From Bin87 sp965219925 (GTDB lineage: Bacteria > Chloroflexota > Dehalococcoidia > Lucifugimonadales > UBA3495): 64,000 bases of DNA. A program made the translations under genes and the position numbers. Below are positions 53,598 through 62,489 of the stretch, in pieces. The notes beneath the pieces were generated by a model, which was not told where the DNA came from, did no database searches, and saw only the letters and a list, made by a program, of their open reading frames with translations. The number at the start of each line of letters is the position of its first letter. Position 1 is the first letter of the stretch. The DNA lies in contig OZ244795.1 of assembly GCA_965219925.1 (NCBI GenBank), forward strand, positions 4,154,001 to 4,218,000. Direction: 5' to 3'.

Positions 53598-53816
53598 GGA
53601 AAGCGTTGTTTGCATCGATGGACGGGATGGCAATCGATGTCATGGATAACATCTCTGAGATAACGGCTAGAACGTCAAGACCGATGGTTTTGCAATAGTC
53701 GCCAAGTCTCGACCTGCGTTGACCATCTGCGGAATGAAACGTGTAATCCTCCTACGACAACCAGTTTCGCGAAGGGCGATACCGGAGTTCCTCGGCTATC
53801 GGTATGGGCTTAGCTA

Positions 53817-54023
53817 ATGACAACCAGTGATGCAGACTACCACAGACCACCAGAACTAGACGACATAACTGTCCACTATCGGGATGACGGTCGTTGGGTT
53901 ACCTGCTTTTGTGCTAAAGTCTTGGCGCGGTCAATCGTCCCGCACTTGAAGGCAGATCATCCCGACAAGTGGGCAGAGTGGACGCGCCTTTTATCAGGCT
54001 ACGAGGTGCTGGGTACCCTCTGA
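53817..54023 (+). pseudogene. N-terminal zinc-finger part of the methyltransferase (separated by a frameshift)
   Basis: This 68-residue frame has DDGRWVTCFCAKVLARSIVPHLKADHPDKWAEWTRL: a C-x-C...H-x4-H MucR-like zinc finger followed by a WxxW helix. Adding one T at the TTTT run near 53988-53991 joins it to the next frame as WAEWTRLFIRLRGAGYPLKRIM. The zinc finger and methyltransferase were therefore probably one protein. Confidence 0.6.
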
Positions 54024-54940
54024 AACGCATTATGCGTGCCTTCTCGGACGGCGATGGGAACCTTCTTTTTTCGTGGACCGTCGTAGAAAGGGCTATCCGC
54101 AACGCAGTTGAATCCGACATGGAGCCATACTCCCCACCAAGAAAGACCACGATCAAAGAGTGGGAGCCCAAAGAATTCCGACTGGAAACCGGTACGATAT
54201 GGGATTTTCCCCACCGTGGTGCTTGGGCGGTCCATACGGGGGATTACCGCGGAAATTGGCCTCCGCAACTTGTAAGAAATTTGATTCTAAAGTATTCACG
54301 CGAGGGCGACCTGATAGTCGATCCATTCATGGGAGGTGGTACAACCCTTCTAGAGGCTTGGCTCCTACGAAGAAGGAGCTTGGGTATTGACGTGTCCAAG
54401 ATGGCGGTGCAGACAACCATTGGGAGACTGGACGAAATGGAAGGCGCAGCGAGGTCGAGCTGCGATATCGTTCTCGACGCGAGAATGAAACCGGTTGTCA
54501 TGCTAGGAAGTGCTCTGAACGTCCGGGCGATCATTGGCGACATGGATTCAAATCATGGGAATGTATCATTAGTTTGCATGCACCCCCCGTATCTCAACGC
54601 TCTTCAATACACTAAGAATACTGAAGATGATCTATACCGTATCGATGACCCGAAAGAGTTCGGAAGCCGGATGAGATTTTTGGCTAAAGAAGTCTACCGA
54701 GCCTTGGAACCGGGCGGGTTCTGTGCCGTGTTAATGGGCGACGTTCGTAAAGCCGGAAAGCTAGTCCCGCTGGGGTATGAGACGTTTACCGAATTCAAGG
54801 AAGCCCGATTTGAAGTACAGGACATCATAGTCAAGCCCCAGCACCACGACAGAAGTTCCGAGTTTTACTCGCGCACCGAAAAGCAATTATTGCTTTCCCA
54901 CGAGTACTTATTTGTCCTGAGGAAACCCAAGGATGACTAA
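53969..54940 (+). CDS. Site-specific DNA methyltransferase (N4/N6 type), 5' frame lost
   Basis: The open frame encodes 323 residues, with translation probably starting at or after the ATG near 54031. Seen: a short helical segment (YPLKRIMRAFSDG), then motif I DLIVDPFMGGGTTLLEAWLL near residues 115-134 and motif IV MHPPYLNALQYTKNTEDD near 205. The catalytic tetrad is HPPY rather than D/N/SPPY. After this come RALEPGGFCAVLMGDVRK and RTEKQLLLSHEYLFVL. It resembles RsrI-type orphan methyltransferases. Because the zinc finger is out of frame, the full-length protein is not made unless the frameshift is a sequence error. No cognate restriction gene is identified next to it. Confidence 0.75.
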   Translation: MGRVDAPFIRLRGAGYPLKRIMRAFSDGDGNLLFSWTVVERAIRNAVESDMEPYSPPRKTTIKEWEPKEFRLETGTIWDFPHRGAWAVHTGDYRGNWPPQLVRNLILKYSREGDLIVDPFMGGGTTLLEAWLLRRRSLGIDVSKMAVQTTIGRLDEMEGAARSSCDIVLDARMKPVVMLGSALNVRAIIGDMDSNHGNVSLVCMHPPYLNALQYTKNTEDDLYRIDDPKEFGSRMRFLAKEVYRALEPGGFCAVLMGDVRKAGKLVPLGYETFTEFKEARFEVQDIIVKPQHHDRSSEFYSRTEKQLLLSHEYLFVLRKPKDD

Positions 54941-55110
54941 GGAAAATTGTTTGACAGGCCAAAAACTGCTCGGGTTGGTATGAATAGGGAACAATCAGCG
55001 GTCTTTTGGATCATGCCGACCGCCGAACCGAGCGAGTATGAGGAAGTCCTTTCCTGCAGTGCTGTTTCCCTAGTCCTCAGCGACTAGGGAAGTCGCCTTG
55101 CGTTGTGTTG

Positions 55111-55133
55111 CTACGCGGTAGCGTAGGGGTTTT
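55111..55133 (+). terminator. Terminator-like hairpin after the methyltransferase
   Basis: CTACGC-GGTA-GCGTAG followed by GGGGTTTT. An additional hairpin (CCCTAGTC/GACTAGGG) lies at 55067-55088. No gene is seen in 54941-55293. Confidence 0.5.
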
Positions 55134-55293
55134 GTGCCTTAGCATCGCAAGCATAATCTGGAATGGGAAATCACAGAGGAAAGCTAATGTGCATGCGACG
55201 CCGCAATGAACCTAAAGTGGGAGAACTGAGCGACGGAACTATATCCCTATTTTGTCGCGATGCTCGACTAATGGCAGAAAGGTTCTGTTACTT

Positions 55294-55951
55294 ATGAGCT
55301 ACATACGGCTATTCAGCACTCACTGGAAAAATAGCATCGCATGGCTTGTCTGCGGCGGCGCGGGCATGCTCGGGCTATGGGGTGCCGGGTTGTTGGTGTT
55401 CTTTTTCCTACAAAATCCACCTTGGCTCGAACTCGTCGACAGAGGCCAGTTCTTCCTCTACAGCGTAGGATTTCTTAGTCAAGCCATGTACATACTCACG
55501 AAGGAGCGTAAAATTACGACGATCCCTCACCGGGGAACGCTTCTTTGTTGTACTGCAGTTACCTTCCTCGTGTGCACGTTAATGTTCGCAGGGTACGTGT
55601 TTGCAAACTTTGCGGATAGCGCCAACATAAACGCGAGGACGGTTCCCTTGCGCTGGGTCGGCCTATCCGTTCTAAACTAAAGCCAAGGTGAAATGCGCAG
55701 ATGGTGGGGGTCAAACGACGGAGCCGGGTCGTTCTCCGAGTACGGATGAGAGGGATTCACGGACTTAACCCAGCTGATCATCATCGCCACTTAAATGTAC
55801 ATCCCACCTTGGCTTTAGTTTAGTCGTTTCAGTAGCTATTGGATTTTTGGTCACGATTGCTAACGAAGAACGCACCGATGTAGACATCCCGGAGTTAGGC
55901 CAGTCGGGCGTGCGTCGTTTGGAAGACCAAATTCCGGAAGGACCGGTGTAA
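55294..55951 (+). pseudogene. 4-TM membrane protein gene interrupted by a MITE
   Basis: The frame from the ATG at 55294 gives three helices (SIAWLVCGGAGMLGLWGAGLLVF, FFLYSVGFLSQAMYIL, CCTAVTFLVCTLMFAGYVF) and stops within the MITE. Skipping 55675-55820 and one TA restores LSVLVVSVAIGFLVTIANEERTDVD and a stop at 55949-55951: a 169-residue protein with a fourth helix. The next gene begins 4 bases later. It is probably the first gene of a two-gene operon with the DGQHR protein. Confidence 0.75.
55675..55820. repeat. 146-bp MITE, copy a
   Basis: Terminal inverted repeats AACTAAAGCCAAGGTG, with TA at each side (55673-55674, 55821-55822). It reads the same as the copy at 61249-61394 with no difference that I can find. 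There is no transposase in the window. The TA target suggests an IS630/Tc1-mariner relative. Confidence 0.92.
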
Positions 55952-55955
55952 CAAA

Positions 55956-57189
55956 ATGGCCAATTCAAATCCCAAACAATTGGTGACTTTCCGATGCATT
56001 CCCGTTAACCAGCCCATTGGAGTGTTTTACATCGGAGCCATGGAGGCTAGGGATCTGGTTGCGATTTCATGGGCGGACGTTCGCCGCATTGCTCCTGATG
56101 AGAACCAGCCAACCGCAGTGGCTGATGGCACCGACTCTCCAAAGAATCATTGGGGAGGGAGACCCGACGCCGGAATTAGTTGAACCTCTAGACGAAAAGG
56201 TCATCCGCTACGAAGATCAAGGATTCGAACAATTCTTGGGAATCCAACGTGAACTAAACCGGACCCGCGTTGGGGAACTTAAGCAATACGTCCAAAACAT
56301 AGATGCTACTTTCCCGACTGCGATCTTGTTGGCGATTTCATCTCAACATGCGAGTTCCGACGAACACCAGAGTGTTTTGTCAATCGTACGCCACAGTAAG
56401 GTAGCGAAGATAATAGATGGACAACACCGGATAGCCGGCCTAAGCGAGCTTGAAGACCAGACATTTCAGGTTAATGTAGCGATATTCATCGATATGGACA
56501 TCCAAGATCAAGCGATGGTATTCGCTACTATCAACTTGAAGCAGACGAAGGTAAACAAGTCATTGGCATACGACCTCTACGAATTTACAACGAGCAGGAG
56601 TCCTCAGCGAACATGCCACGATGTTGTTCGGTTCCTCAACGGTCGCCAGGACAGTCCGTTCCACAGGAAAGTCAAGATGTTAGGAGTAGGACTGGAGCCA
56701 ACCGAAACTATTACTCAGGCGACGTTCGTAGATAGATTATTGAGGTTCGTCTCAAGGGATCCGATGGGGGACAGAGACCTATTGCGGCGCAGAAAACGTT
56801 TAATCCCAGCACGCGGAGCCCAGCAAAAACATCAGATTTTCCGAGACCTTTTCATAGACGAAGAAGACCACATCATTGCGCTCGTGCTCTGGCATTTCTT
56901 CCTTGCAGTACGGGGAAAATGGCCTGAGTCCTGGCAGAATGTTGAGAGAGGGAACATCCTGAATCGAACAACCGGGTTTGGTGCATTGATGAGATTCATG
57001 AGAGTGGCGTATCTATCAATGGAAACTCCGGGCCGAGTAGTCAAAGCTGACGAGTACAGCCCCATTATGGAGGCGATCGACTTGGATGACGGGACATTTA
57101 CCCCAGACAGGTATCTACCTGGTTCCAGCGGGGAAAAAACGCTGTTCGACGAGTTAGTCGACAGGTCTAAACTCCAAGAGTATAAGTAG
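55956..57189 (+). pseudogene. DGQHR-domain (DndB-like) protein, frameshifted near the N-terminus
   Basis: The first frame (ATG at 55956) encodes VTFRCIPVNQPIGVFYIGAMEARDLVAISWADVRRI, the typical DGQHR N-terminus, and ends at 56183. The second frame continues DQGFEQFLGIQRELNRTRVGELKQYV, AKIIDGQHRIAGL, DMDIQDQAMVFATINLKQTKVNKSLAYDL and the C-terminal half. Frame change is needed between about 56100 and 56170. It relates to DndB of phosphorothioate modification and to DGQHR proteins of other defence loci; no dnd genes are seen nearby. The start is 4 bases after the 4-TM gene. Confidence 0.78.
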
Positions 57190-57289
57190 GCAGATGAGCG
57201 TGTGCCATTTGAGACGCTAAATGGGCCATGCGCGACCCTTTGAGGTCATTAGGCTGGACATCCGCCACGTACCGCTATCCCCCTAGTGG

Positions 57290-57415
57290 GCCCGTGGGTG
57301 GGATCCCAGCCGCCTTAGATCGGGTACTGGCTGCAGATGAATTCGATGTAGGCGGGTTGGCCGGTTTCGTTGGCGGTTTGGGCGCGCTGCAGGGCGGAGA
57401 TACGGAAGAACCAGC
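57290..57415 (-). pseudogene. Fragment matching the 3' end of the TPP-dependent enzyme gene
   Basis: The sequence resembles 58846-58965 over about 120 bp (shared GATCGGGTACTGGCTGCAGA, then TTCGATGTAGGCGG versus CTCGATGTACGATGG). It is a dead copy of the enzyme's last codons. Stops interrupt it. It lies beside two other 3'-end fragments. Confidence 0.7.
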
Positions 57416-57445
57416 TGGAGCTTGACTGCTTCGTCCAGCCCGTCC

Positions 57446-57568
57446 GCCGGCGATTTTTTCTCGGCCGCTATTGGTTCTTACGACGGACGGCCAATTTCGG
57501 TGCCGGAGAAATTTGCGCCGCATCAGGATTTCCTGGCCTACCACCGGGAGCATATTTTCAAAGGGTAA
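57446..57568 (+). pseudogene. Fragment matching the 3' end of the HNH endonuclease gene
   Basis: The translation resembles the end of the protein at 62490-63257 (GDFFSAAIGSYDGRPISVPEK versus GEFFSTAIGHYDGRPISLPEK; ending YHREHIFKG). Its nucleotide match is about 120 bp, on the plus strand. Confidence 0.75.
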
Positions 57569-57598
57569 GAAGCGCTTAACGCTAATTGCCTTCCCCGT

Positions 57599-57745
57599 GT
57601 CCTACTTCACGACCCCACCACTGGCACCAGCCGTTGGTTGCAGGGGGCAACGGTTAGGAAGGCGCCTTCCAGGGTGTAAGGGCCCAGCAGGGGGGGCATT
57701 CCTTATTCGCCGAAGATGACCCAGGTGTTGGTTTCGATGCTGGCC
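57599..57745 (-). pseudogene. Fragment matching the 3' end of the aspartic protease gene
   Basis: It is similar to 58458-58605 (shared CGCCTTCCAGGGTGTAAG versus CGCCTTCCAGCGTGTAGG, and TTCGCCGAAGATGACCCAGG). It is a second, decayed copy of the LPLLGAYTLEG...P region. The reading frame is broken. Confidence 0.7.
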
Positions 57746-57751
57746 ATCGCG

Positions 57752-58129
57752 TTATAGCGGCTTCACTTTATCTGCGAGCCAGTTGGACAGTTCGGCGAAG
57801 CGGAAGGAGTTGGTATCGAACAGCTCCATGAAGTAGTCGTAGGCTTCCCTGTTGTCGCAGTCGATGAAGTGGCCGTTCATCCGCAGGAAGGCGTCGGTGA
57901 CGAAGAAGGCGACCCGTTTATTGCCATCTACGAAAGGGTGGTTCATAGCCAGGCTTTCCATGAGGGCGGCGGCTTCCTCAATGATGCCATCGTAGTACTC
58001 TATCTAGGGGCGCATTATGGCCGACTCCAACGAGCCGGCGTCGCGTAGCCCGGATTCGCCACCAAATTGGCGGATCAGGTCATCGTGCATGTCCACGGCG
58101 TCCTGGACAGTCGGGAAGTTGCGGGTCAT
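57752..58129 (-). pseudogene. doc: Doc/Fic-family toxin with an internal nonsense codon
   Basis: The reconstructed frame from the ATG at 58129 reads MTRNFPTVQDAVDMHDDLIRQ, ESGLRDAGSLESAIMRP, a TAG near 58006, then IEYYDGIIEEAAALMESL and NHPFVDGNKRVAFFVTDAFLRMNG. The Fic motif HPFVDGNKR is complete. A single C-to-T change (CAG to TAG) would explain the stop. Doc toxins phosphorylate EF-Tu. It overlaps the antitoxin stop by four bases (ATGA). Confidence 0.85.
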
Positions 58130-58353
58130 TGGGCCAATAGTTCGTAGAGGTGGCGGTGTTTCTCGACGCTGTCCCGGTAGTAGGCCATTACCTCAGGGAG
58201 AACACGCTCCCGCTTGCCGGTTTCAATATACAGCCGCATCGCATCTTCCAGGACGGCTTGAAAATAACGGCCCTGTTCGTTGGCTATTGCGCGCATCTCG
58301 GCCAGCAATTCAGGAGAGGCCTGGCTGGAAAATTTCTCACGCTGTGCGACCAT
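58126..58353 (-). CDS. Antitoxin of the Doc system
   Basis: This 75-residue protein begins FSSQASPELLAEMRAIANEQGRYFQAVLEDAMRLYIE, a ribbon-helix-helix-like DNA-binding start, and ends in a helical YYRDSVEKHRHLYELLAQ toxin-binding tail. The ATG at 58353 follows GAGGAA. Its stop overlaps the Doc start. The antitoxin remains open although the toxin frame is interrupted. Confidence 0.8.
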   Translation of the reverse strand: MVAQREKFSSQASPELLAEMRAIANEQGRYFQAVLEDAMRLYIETGKRERVLPEVMAYYRDSVEKHRHLYELLAQ

Positions 58354-58457
58354 TTCAAATTCCTCGCCTAATCAGATCCCTTGCCTAGTGTGTGGGGTCA
58401 GGCTTAGCCATTGTGAATTGAGGTGTCAAGATTGATCTTGATAGGTTGGTGTTCCGG

Positions 58458-58814
58458 CTACTTCAGCGACCCCACTACTGGTATTAACTGCTGGTTGTAG
58501 GGGTCAACGGCGAGGAGGACGCCTTCCAGCGTGTAGGCGCCCAGCAGGGGGAGCGTTCCTTCCTCGCCGAAGATTACCCAGGTAACGGTTTCAATCCCTT
58601 CCACTTTGGCGTTGGCCTGTGCCATATCCAATTGCATTTGCTCGCCGCCGGCGTACTCGAAAGTCGCCCGCTTTGTTGGATGAATGCCCAACCCGTCCAG
58701 AATGGCGCGAGGGATTACCGTCGTCGTGGCGCCGGTGTCCGCCATCACTTCAATATCTTCAAAATGCTCGGCGCCCAGGTTGCCAATCTGGATGGTAATG
58801 CTGAAAGTGCCCAT
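58458..58814 (-). CDS. Retropepsin-like aspartic protease
   Basis: This 118-residue single-domain protein of clan AA has the DTGAT catalytic motif (VMADTGATTTVIP, residues 24-36) and the second LLGAYTLEGV half-signature (about 90-99). The monomer is expected to dimerise. The start is the ATG at 58814, 29 bases after the TPP enzyme stop. It may be co-transcribed with that enzyme. The substrate is unknown. Confidence 0.82.
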   Translation of the reverse strand: MGTFSITIQIGNLGAEHFEDIEVMADTGATTTVIPRAILDGLGIHPTKRATFEYAGGEQMQLDMAQANAKVEGIETVTWVIFGEEGTLPLLGAYTLEGVLLAVDPYNQQLIPVVGSLK

Positions 58815-58843
58815 TCGTAGCGTCTCCTTTTCCTGTCTAATTG

Positions 58844-60511
58844 CTAATGGGTCACGTGGGTGGGCGCCCAGCCGCCGTAGATCGGGTACTGGCTGCAGAT
58901 GAACTCGATGTACGATGGCTGGCCGGTGTCGTTGGCCGCCAGCGCGCGCTGCATGGCGGGTATCACGTCCCGCGGCTCGGTGACCCGCTCGGCATGGAGA
59001 CCCAGTTCGGATGCCACCCGCGACATGTCCAGATCCTCCGGCCCCAACACCCGGTGCGTGTAGGGGTCGTGGCCGTCGCCCCAGAACCCGGGGCCGTAGC
59101 CGGCGAAACCGCCGTTGCTGATGTGTGCCACCGTGATGCCGATGTTCTGGCGCACCGGTACTTCCAGGTTGCCCAGCATGTAGCCGACGCCGGCATCGCC
59201 GGTTACCGCGACGCACTGCCGCTGGGGGAAGGCCAGCTTGGCCGAGAGGGCCGCCGCCAGTCCGAAGCCCAGCGTGGAGATGTTGCCCCAGCCCAGGAAC
59301 CCCCGGGGGATCAGAGTGTCGTACACCGTGCTGAGCTGGTCGCGCGTGTTGCCGGAGTCGTGGGTCACGAAGGAATTGTACGGATCCAGCGCCTTCATAA
59401 AGTCGCCATACACGCGGTACGGATTGATGGGCGTGTCGTCTGACGCCATCACTTCGCGGTACTGGGCCAGGCCGGCGTCGCGGGCGGCTTTGACCTCAGC
59501 GACCACGCCGTTGGCGGGGCGGCCGGCTCCCGACGTGCGACGCGATACCTCGTCGGCAAGGGCTTGCAGCGCGAATCTGGCGTCGCCGATGAGGGCGTGG
59601 TGGGTCGGGTAGATGCGGTTCAAGTAGAACTCGTCCAGGTTGCACTGGATGATGGTTTTGCCCGGCGCGTTGGGTATCCCGTGGGTGAACCGACCCGGCG
59701 ACAGGCTGGAGCCAACCGCCAGAATGACGTCGCTTTTTTCCAGATACTCGATGGGATGGTCGCCGCGCACGCCGACGAAGAGCGGGTGGTTCTCCGGAAA
59801 AGCGCCCTTGGCCTTCAGCGTGGTAATGACCGGTGTGTTGACCAGCTCCGCGAAGGCAGTCAATTCGGCAGAGGCTCCGGCGTAGATGACGCCCTCGCCC
59901 GCATAGATCAGCGGGTTCTGCGCGCCCATGAGCAGGTCTACGGCAGTGGCGACGTCGGACGGGTCCGGCGCGGATTTCCAGCCCTTGACGGGAGCGTAGG
60001 GATCGACGGTTTCGTCGTAGATGCCGGCGGCGTTGGGCACGGCCAGCACCACCGGTCCCGGCCGGCCGCTGCGGAGCATGGTGAAGGCGCGGCGCATGAA
60101 CTCGGGCACGCGCTCGGGGCGGTCGATGTAGCCGAACCACTTGGTAACGGTTTTCAGGCTGGTGGTAACGTCGAACAGCGTGTTTTCGGTGCTGCCGGCC
60201 GGCACGCCGTCGGTGATGCACAGCATCGGCGAGTTGTCCTCGAAGGCCTGAGCCAGACCGGGATAAGAATACTGCAACCCGGCGCCGTTGACTCCACCCT
60301 GCACGGTGCAGACGCCGATGCGGTCGCCGCCGGTGACGCGGGAGAATGCGTCGGCCAGGGCCACGGCATAGCGGTCGTCGCGCATCATAATCATAGGCAT
60401 ACCCTCGCGTCCCAGGGCATTATTAATGCGGCAGACAGGAAAAGTGGAAACCCACTCCACCCCCTCCTGCCTAAGAATACGGGCGATGGAAGTGGCGACG
60501 TCAATGCTCAT
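58844..60511 (-). CDS. TPP-dependent enzyme of the acetolactate synthase/decarboxylase type
   Basis: This 555-residue enzyme has the Pyr domain (about residues 1-170), a central domain, and the PP domain with the TPP-binding GDAGVGYMLGNLEVPVRQNIG. Members decarboxylate or ligate 2-oxo acids. The conserved catalytic glutamate of the Pyr domain, usually in RHE or RDE, is replaced here by RDDRYAVALADAFSR (D in place of E). The C-terminus ends GGWAPTHVTH. Upstream on the plus strand is the MITE-interrupted locus. The specific reaction is unknown. Confidence 0.83.
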   Translation of the reverse strand: MSIDVATSIARILRQEGVEWVSTFPVCRINNALGREGMPMIMMRDDRYAVALADAFSRVTGGDRIGVCTVQGGVNGAGLQYSYPGLAQAFEDNSPMLCITDGVPAGSTENTLFDVTTSLKTVTKWFGYIDRPERVPEFMRRAFTMLRSGRPGPVVLAVPNAAGIYDETVDPYAPVKGWKSAPDPSDVATAVDLLMGAQNPLIYAGEGVIYAGASAELTAFAELVNTPVITTLKAKGAFPENHPLFVGVRGDHPIEYLEKSDVILAVGSSLSPGRFTHGIPNAPGKTIIQCNLDEFYLNRIYPTHHALIGDARFALQALADEVSRRTSGAGRPANGVVAEVKAARDAGLAQYREVMASDDTPINPYRVYGDFMKALDPYNSFVTHDSGNTRDQLSTVYDTLIPRGFLGWGNISTLGFGLAAALSAKLAFPQRQCVAVTGDAGVGYMLGNLEVPVRQNIGITVAHISNGGFAGYGPGFWGDGHDPYTHRVLGPEDLDMSRVASELGLHAERVTEPRDVIPAMQRALAANDTGQPSYIEFICSQYPIYGGWAPTHVTH

Positions 60512-60824
60512 ATCAAATTAGTCCTCGTGGCGGTATAAGTTCCAAAAAGTGTGAGTGGAATGTAAGTAACTGTTCGGACTTGCGGGGATCTGCGGACTAT
60601 TCGGCCTCTTGTGGAGGGGCAACCAAGTACAGAATTTCCATTGCAAACCGCTTTCGTCCTCTCAAACGTGAACAGTTACGATTGTAACATTCGATTTGCG
60701 CAGTCGGCGGTCGGTGGATAAAATGGATAGCAAGGATGCGAAACTGCGTTGACAAAAGGAGCAGGTTCAATTTCGGAAGGATCAGTACTTAACTGACTCC
60801 AATCGCGGCCAGCGAACCTACGTC
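60512..60824. other. Intergenic stretch with no gene seen
   Basis: This region lies between the divergent TPP gene and the unknown gene at 60825. It is AT-richer than its surroundings and contains a palindromic GTTAC-GATT-GTAAC near 60675 that could be an operator for either gene. No other feature is seen. Confidence 0.4.
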
Positions 60825-62010
60825 ATGTCACCTCGATATACAAACAGCCGCAGGACAACCGTTGAACAAACGGTGCGATTCTATCGAATAAGCTTAGGTA
60901 AAAATGACGATGGGGCACCAGGCACGTATGATGTTCGCCATGCACTGGAACAAATTCAGTCCTTACCTTGCGATCTGAACGCCGCGGTACCTCGCTACTT
61001 ACCCGATGGCGAGGGTAACGTTCTATTCACGCACCTTCGCAATGCCGGGCATAAAACAGAACCCCATCGGGAAGCCGAGACTGATTTTGAGTTATGGCTT
61101 TCAAATCGAACTAATTTGCCTCAGATTGAGAGTGGAGGCAACATAAGCGACCTTTTAATTGCTGATAGCGAGGGTCTAGCGACCGCCATATACGCGGTAT
61201 TCTTCCCACCGAATATCATAGGAACCGTTTCCGATGGCAGAGATACTAAACTAAAGCCAAGGTGAAATGCGCAGATGGTGGGGGTCAAACGACGGAGCCG
61301 GGTCGTTCTCCGAGTACGGATGAGAGGGATTCACGGACTTAACCCAGCTGATCATCATCGCCACTTAAATGTACATCCCACCTTGGCTTTAGTTTAGGAT
61401 AGCCCAACTCGGTAAATACATGACGGCTAAGGGGCTGTCTGTGGGAGGAGAACCTAAAATACAACCTGTAATTCATCGTGAAGTTAGGGATCGGTTGGAA
61501 CGATTGGGAGAAGTCTCATTATTCCAATTCGCCATAGTCCCATCTTATGTAGAAGTGGTAGAGTCCATAGATCACAGCTTGGCTGAGGCTTTTCGTGGTA
61601 TCAGGTCAGTTTGGGAAGGGCAAGAACTTTTTGAGGTGATAATTCGACCTATGCGTAATACGAAGCGAGGTGCTCGTATGTCCTTAGTGCCAACATTACA
61701 AGAACTTATTGGACGCATCGACTTTTTCTCGAACAGCAAGAAATGCAAAGTCACCGGAAAACTCGATGGCACTACTAGGCAATTATTGATTAATGTGTTG
61801 AGCGATAAACTCAGCGTCAAAAAACAAATAGAGAAATCCAGCTCGCGCAGTTCAGCTTTGCTGGATAGGTCAGCATATATGGCAATTAAGGAAGCATATA
61901 CTGACCTATATCCTGATATAGCACAAGCATCTGGGGTTGAATTGTGGGATGGATATCGAAACAATGGCAAAGACATTTCCTCATTGCCGAAGGAACCACG
62001 GCTGTTTTAG
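60825..62010 (+). pseudogene. Unknown protein gene interrupted by a MITE, first gene of a 4-TM operon
   Basis: The frame from the ATG at 60825 reads EQTVRFYRISLGKNDDG, DLLIADSEGLATAIYAVFFPPNIIGTVSDG and breaks at the MITE. Skipping 61249-61394 and one TA gives RDTRIAQLGKYMTAKGLSVG, then SLFQFAIVPSYVEVVES to the stop at 62008-62010, a 345-residue protein. The style is like DUF6731-type proteins, but no family is certain. The 3' end overlaps the 4-TM gene by 67 bases. Confidence 0.75.
61249..61394. repeat. 146-bp MITE, copy b
   Basis: Appears identical to the copy at 55675-55820, flanked by TA (61247-61248, 61395-61396). The same orientation relative to the plus strand is kept. Confidence 0.92.
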
Positions 62011-62444
62011 CAGCGGCGATTATTACTGTATTCGCTTGGCTTCCTCAAACTGCTCCTGTTTTGGAATCCAAACTGGAAGGAAATCGGACAAATATCTACA
62101 GAACAACTGCTGCCATCTCTGGCTCGCTACTCGGATTTTCACTGACAATTTCGACACTTGTGCTAGGACACTGGGATTCACCACGTCTCACCCTAATCAG
62201 GAAACACAACCAACGTACTCACGAGATATGGACGACACTTCGCCAAACAACATGGCTCTTGGCCCTGCTAACCATCATTTCGATAGTTGCCATAGCGCTG
62301 GACACCGACAAGGAGCCGTTCAAGCCAATACTGACTCCATTTCTTATATTATTGGGGCTGATGATGACGAGGCTAGGCAGAGCGATCTGGATTATTCACG
62401 AAATCAGCAAAACAATTACGACGGGGTCACAATCGGACCTCTAG
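61944..62444 (+). CDS. Four-helix membrane protein
   Basis: This 166-residue protein has four predicted helices (AVLAAAIITVFAWL, SGSLLGFSLTISTLVLG, LLALLTIISIVAIAL, LTPFLILLGLMMTRLG). The start is GTG at 61944, 67 bases inside the preceding gene, suggesting coupled translation. It pairs with an unknown soluble protein. The arrangement resembles the membrane-plus-soluble pairs of some phage-defence systems (Kiwa has a 4-TM KwaA), but the sequence is not recognisably KwaA. Confidence 0.6.
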   Translation: MGWISKQWQRHFLIAEGTTAVLAAAIITVFAWLPQTAPVLESKLEGNRTNIYRTTAAISGSLLGFSLTISTLVLGHWDSPRLTLIRKHNQRTHEIWTTLRQTTWLLALLTIISIVAIALDTDKEPFKPILTPFLILLGLMMTRLGRAIWIIHEISKTITTGSQSDL

Positions 62445-62489
62445 CAATGAGACCACCGCCCAAAATTGGGGTGATCCGTACGCTTGCTC

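Noticed and set aside
60825..62444. Kiwa defence system
   Set aside because: The gene order and sequences do not match kwaA-kwaB; only the presence of four membrane helices is similar.
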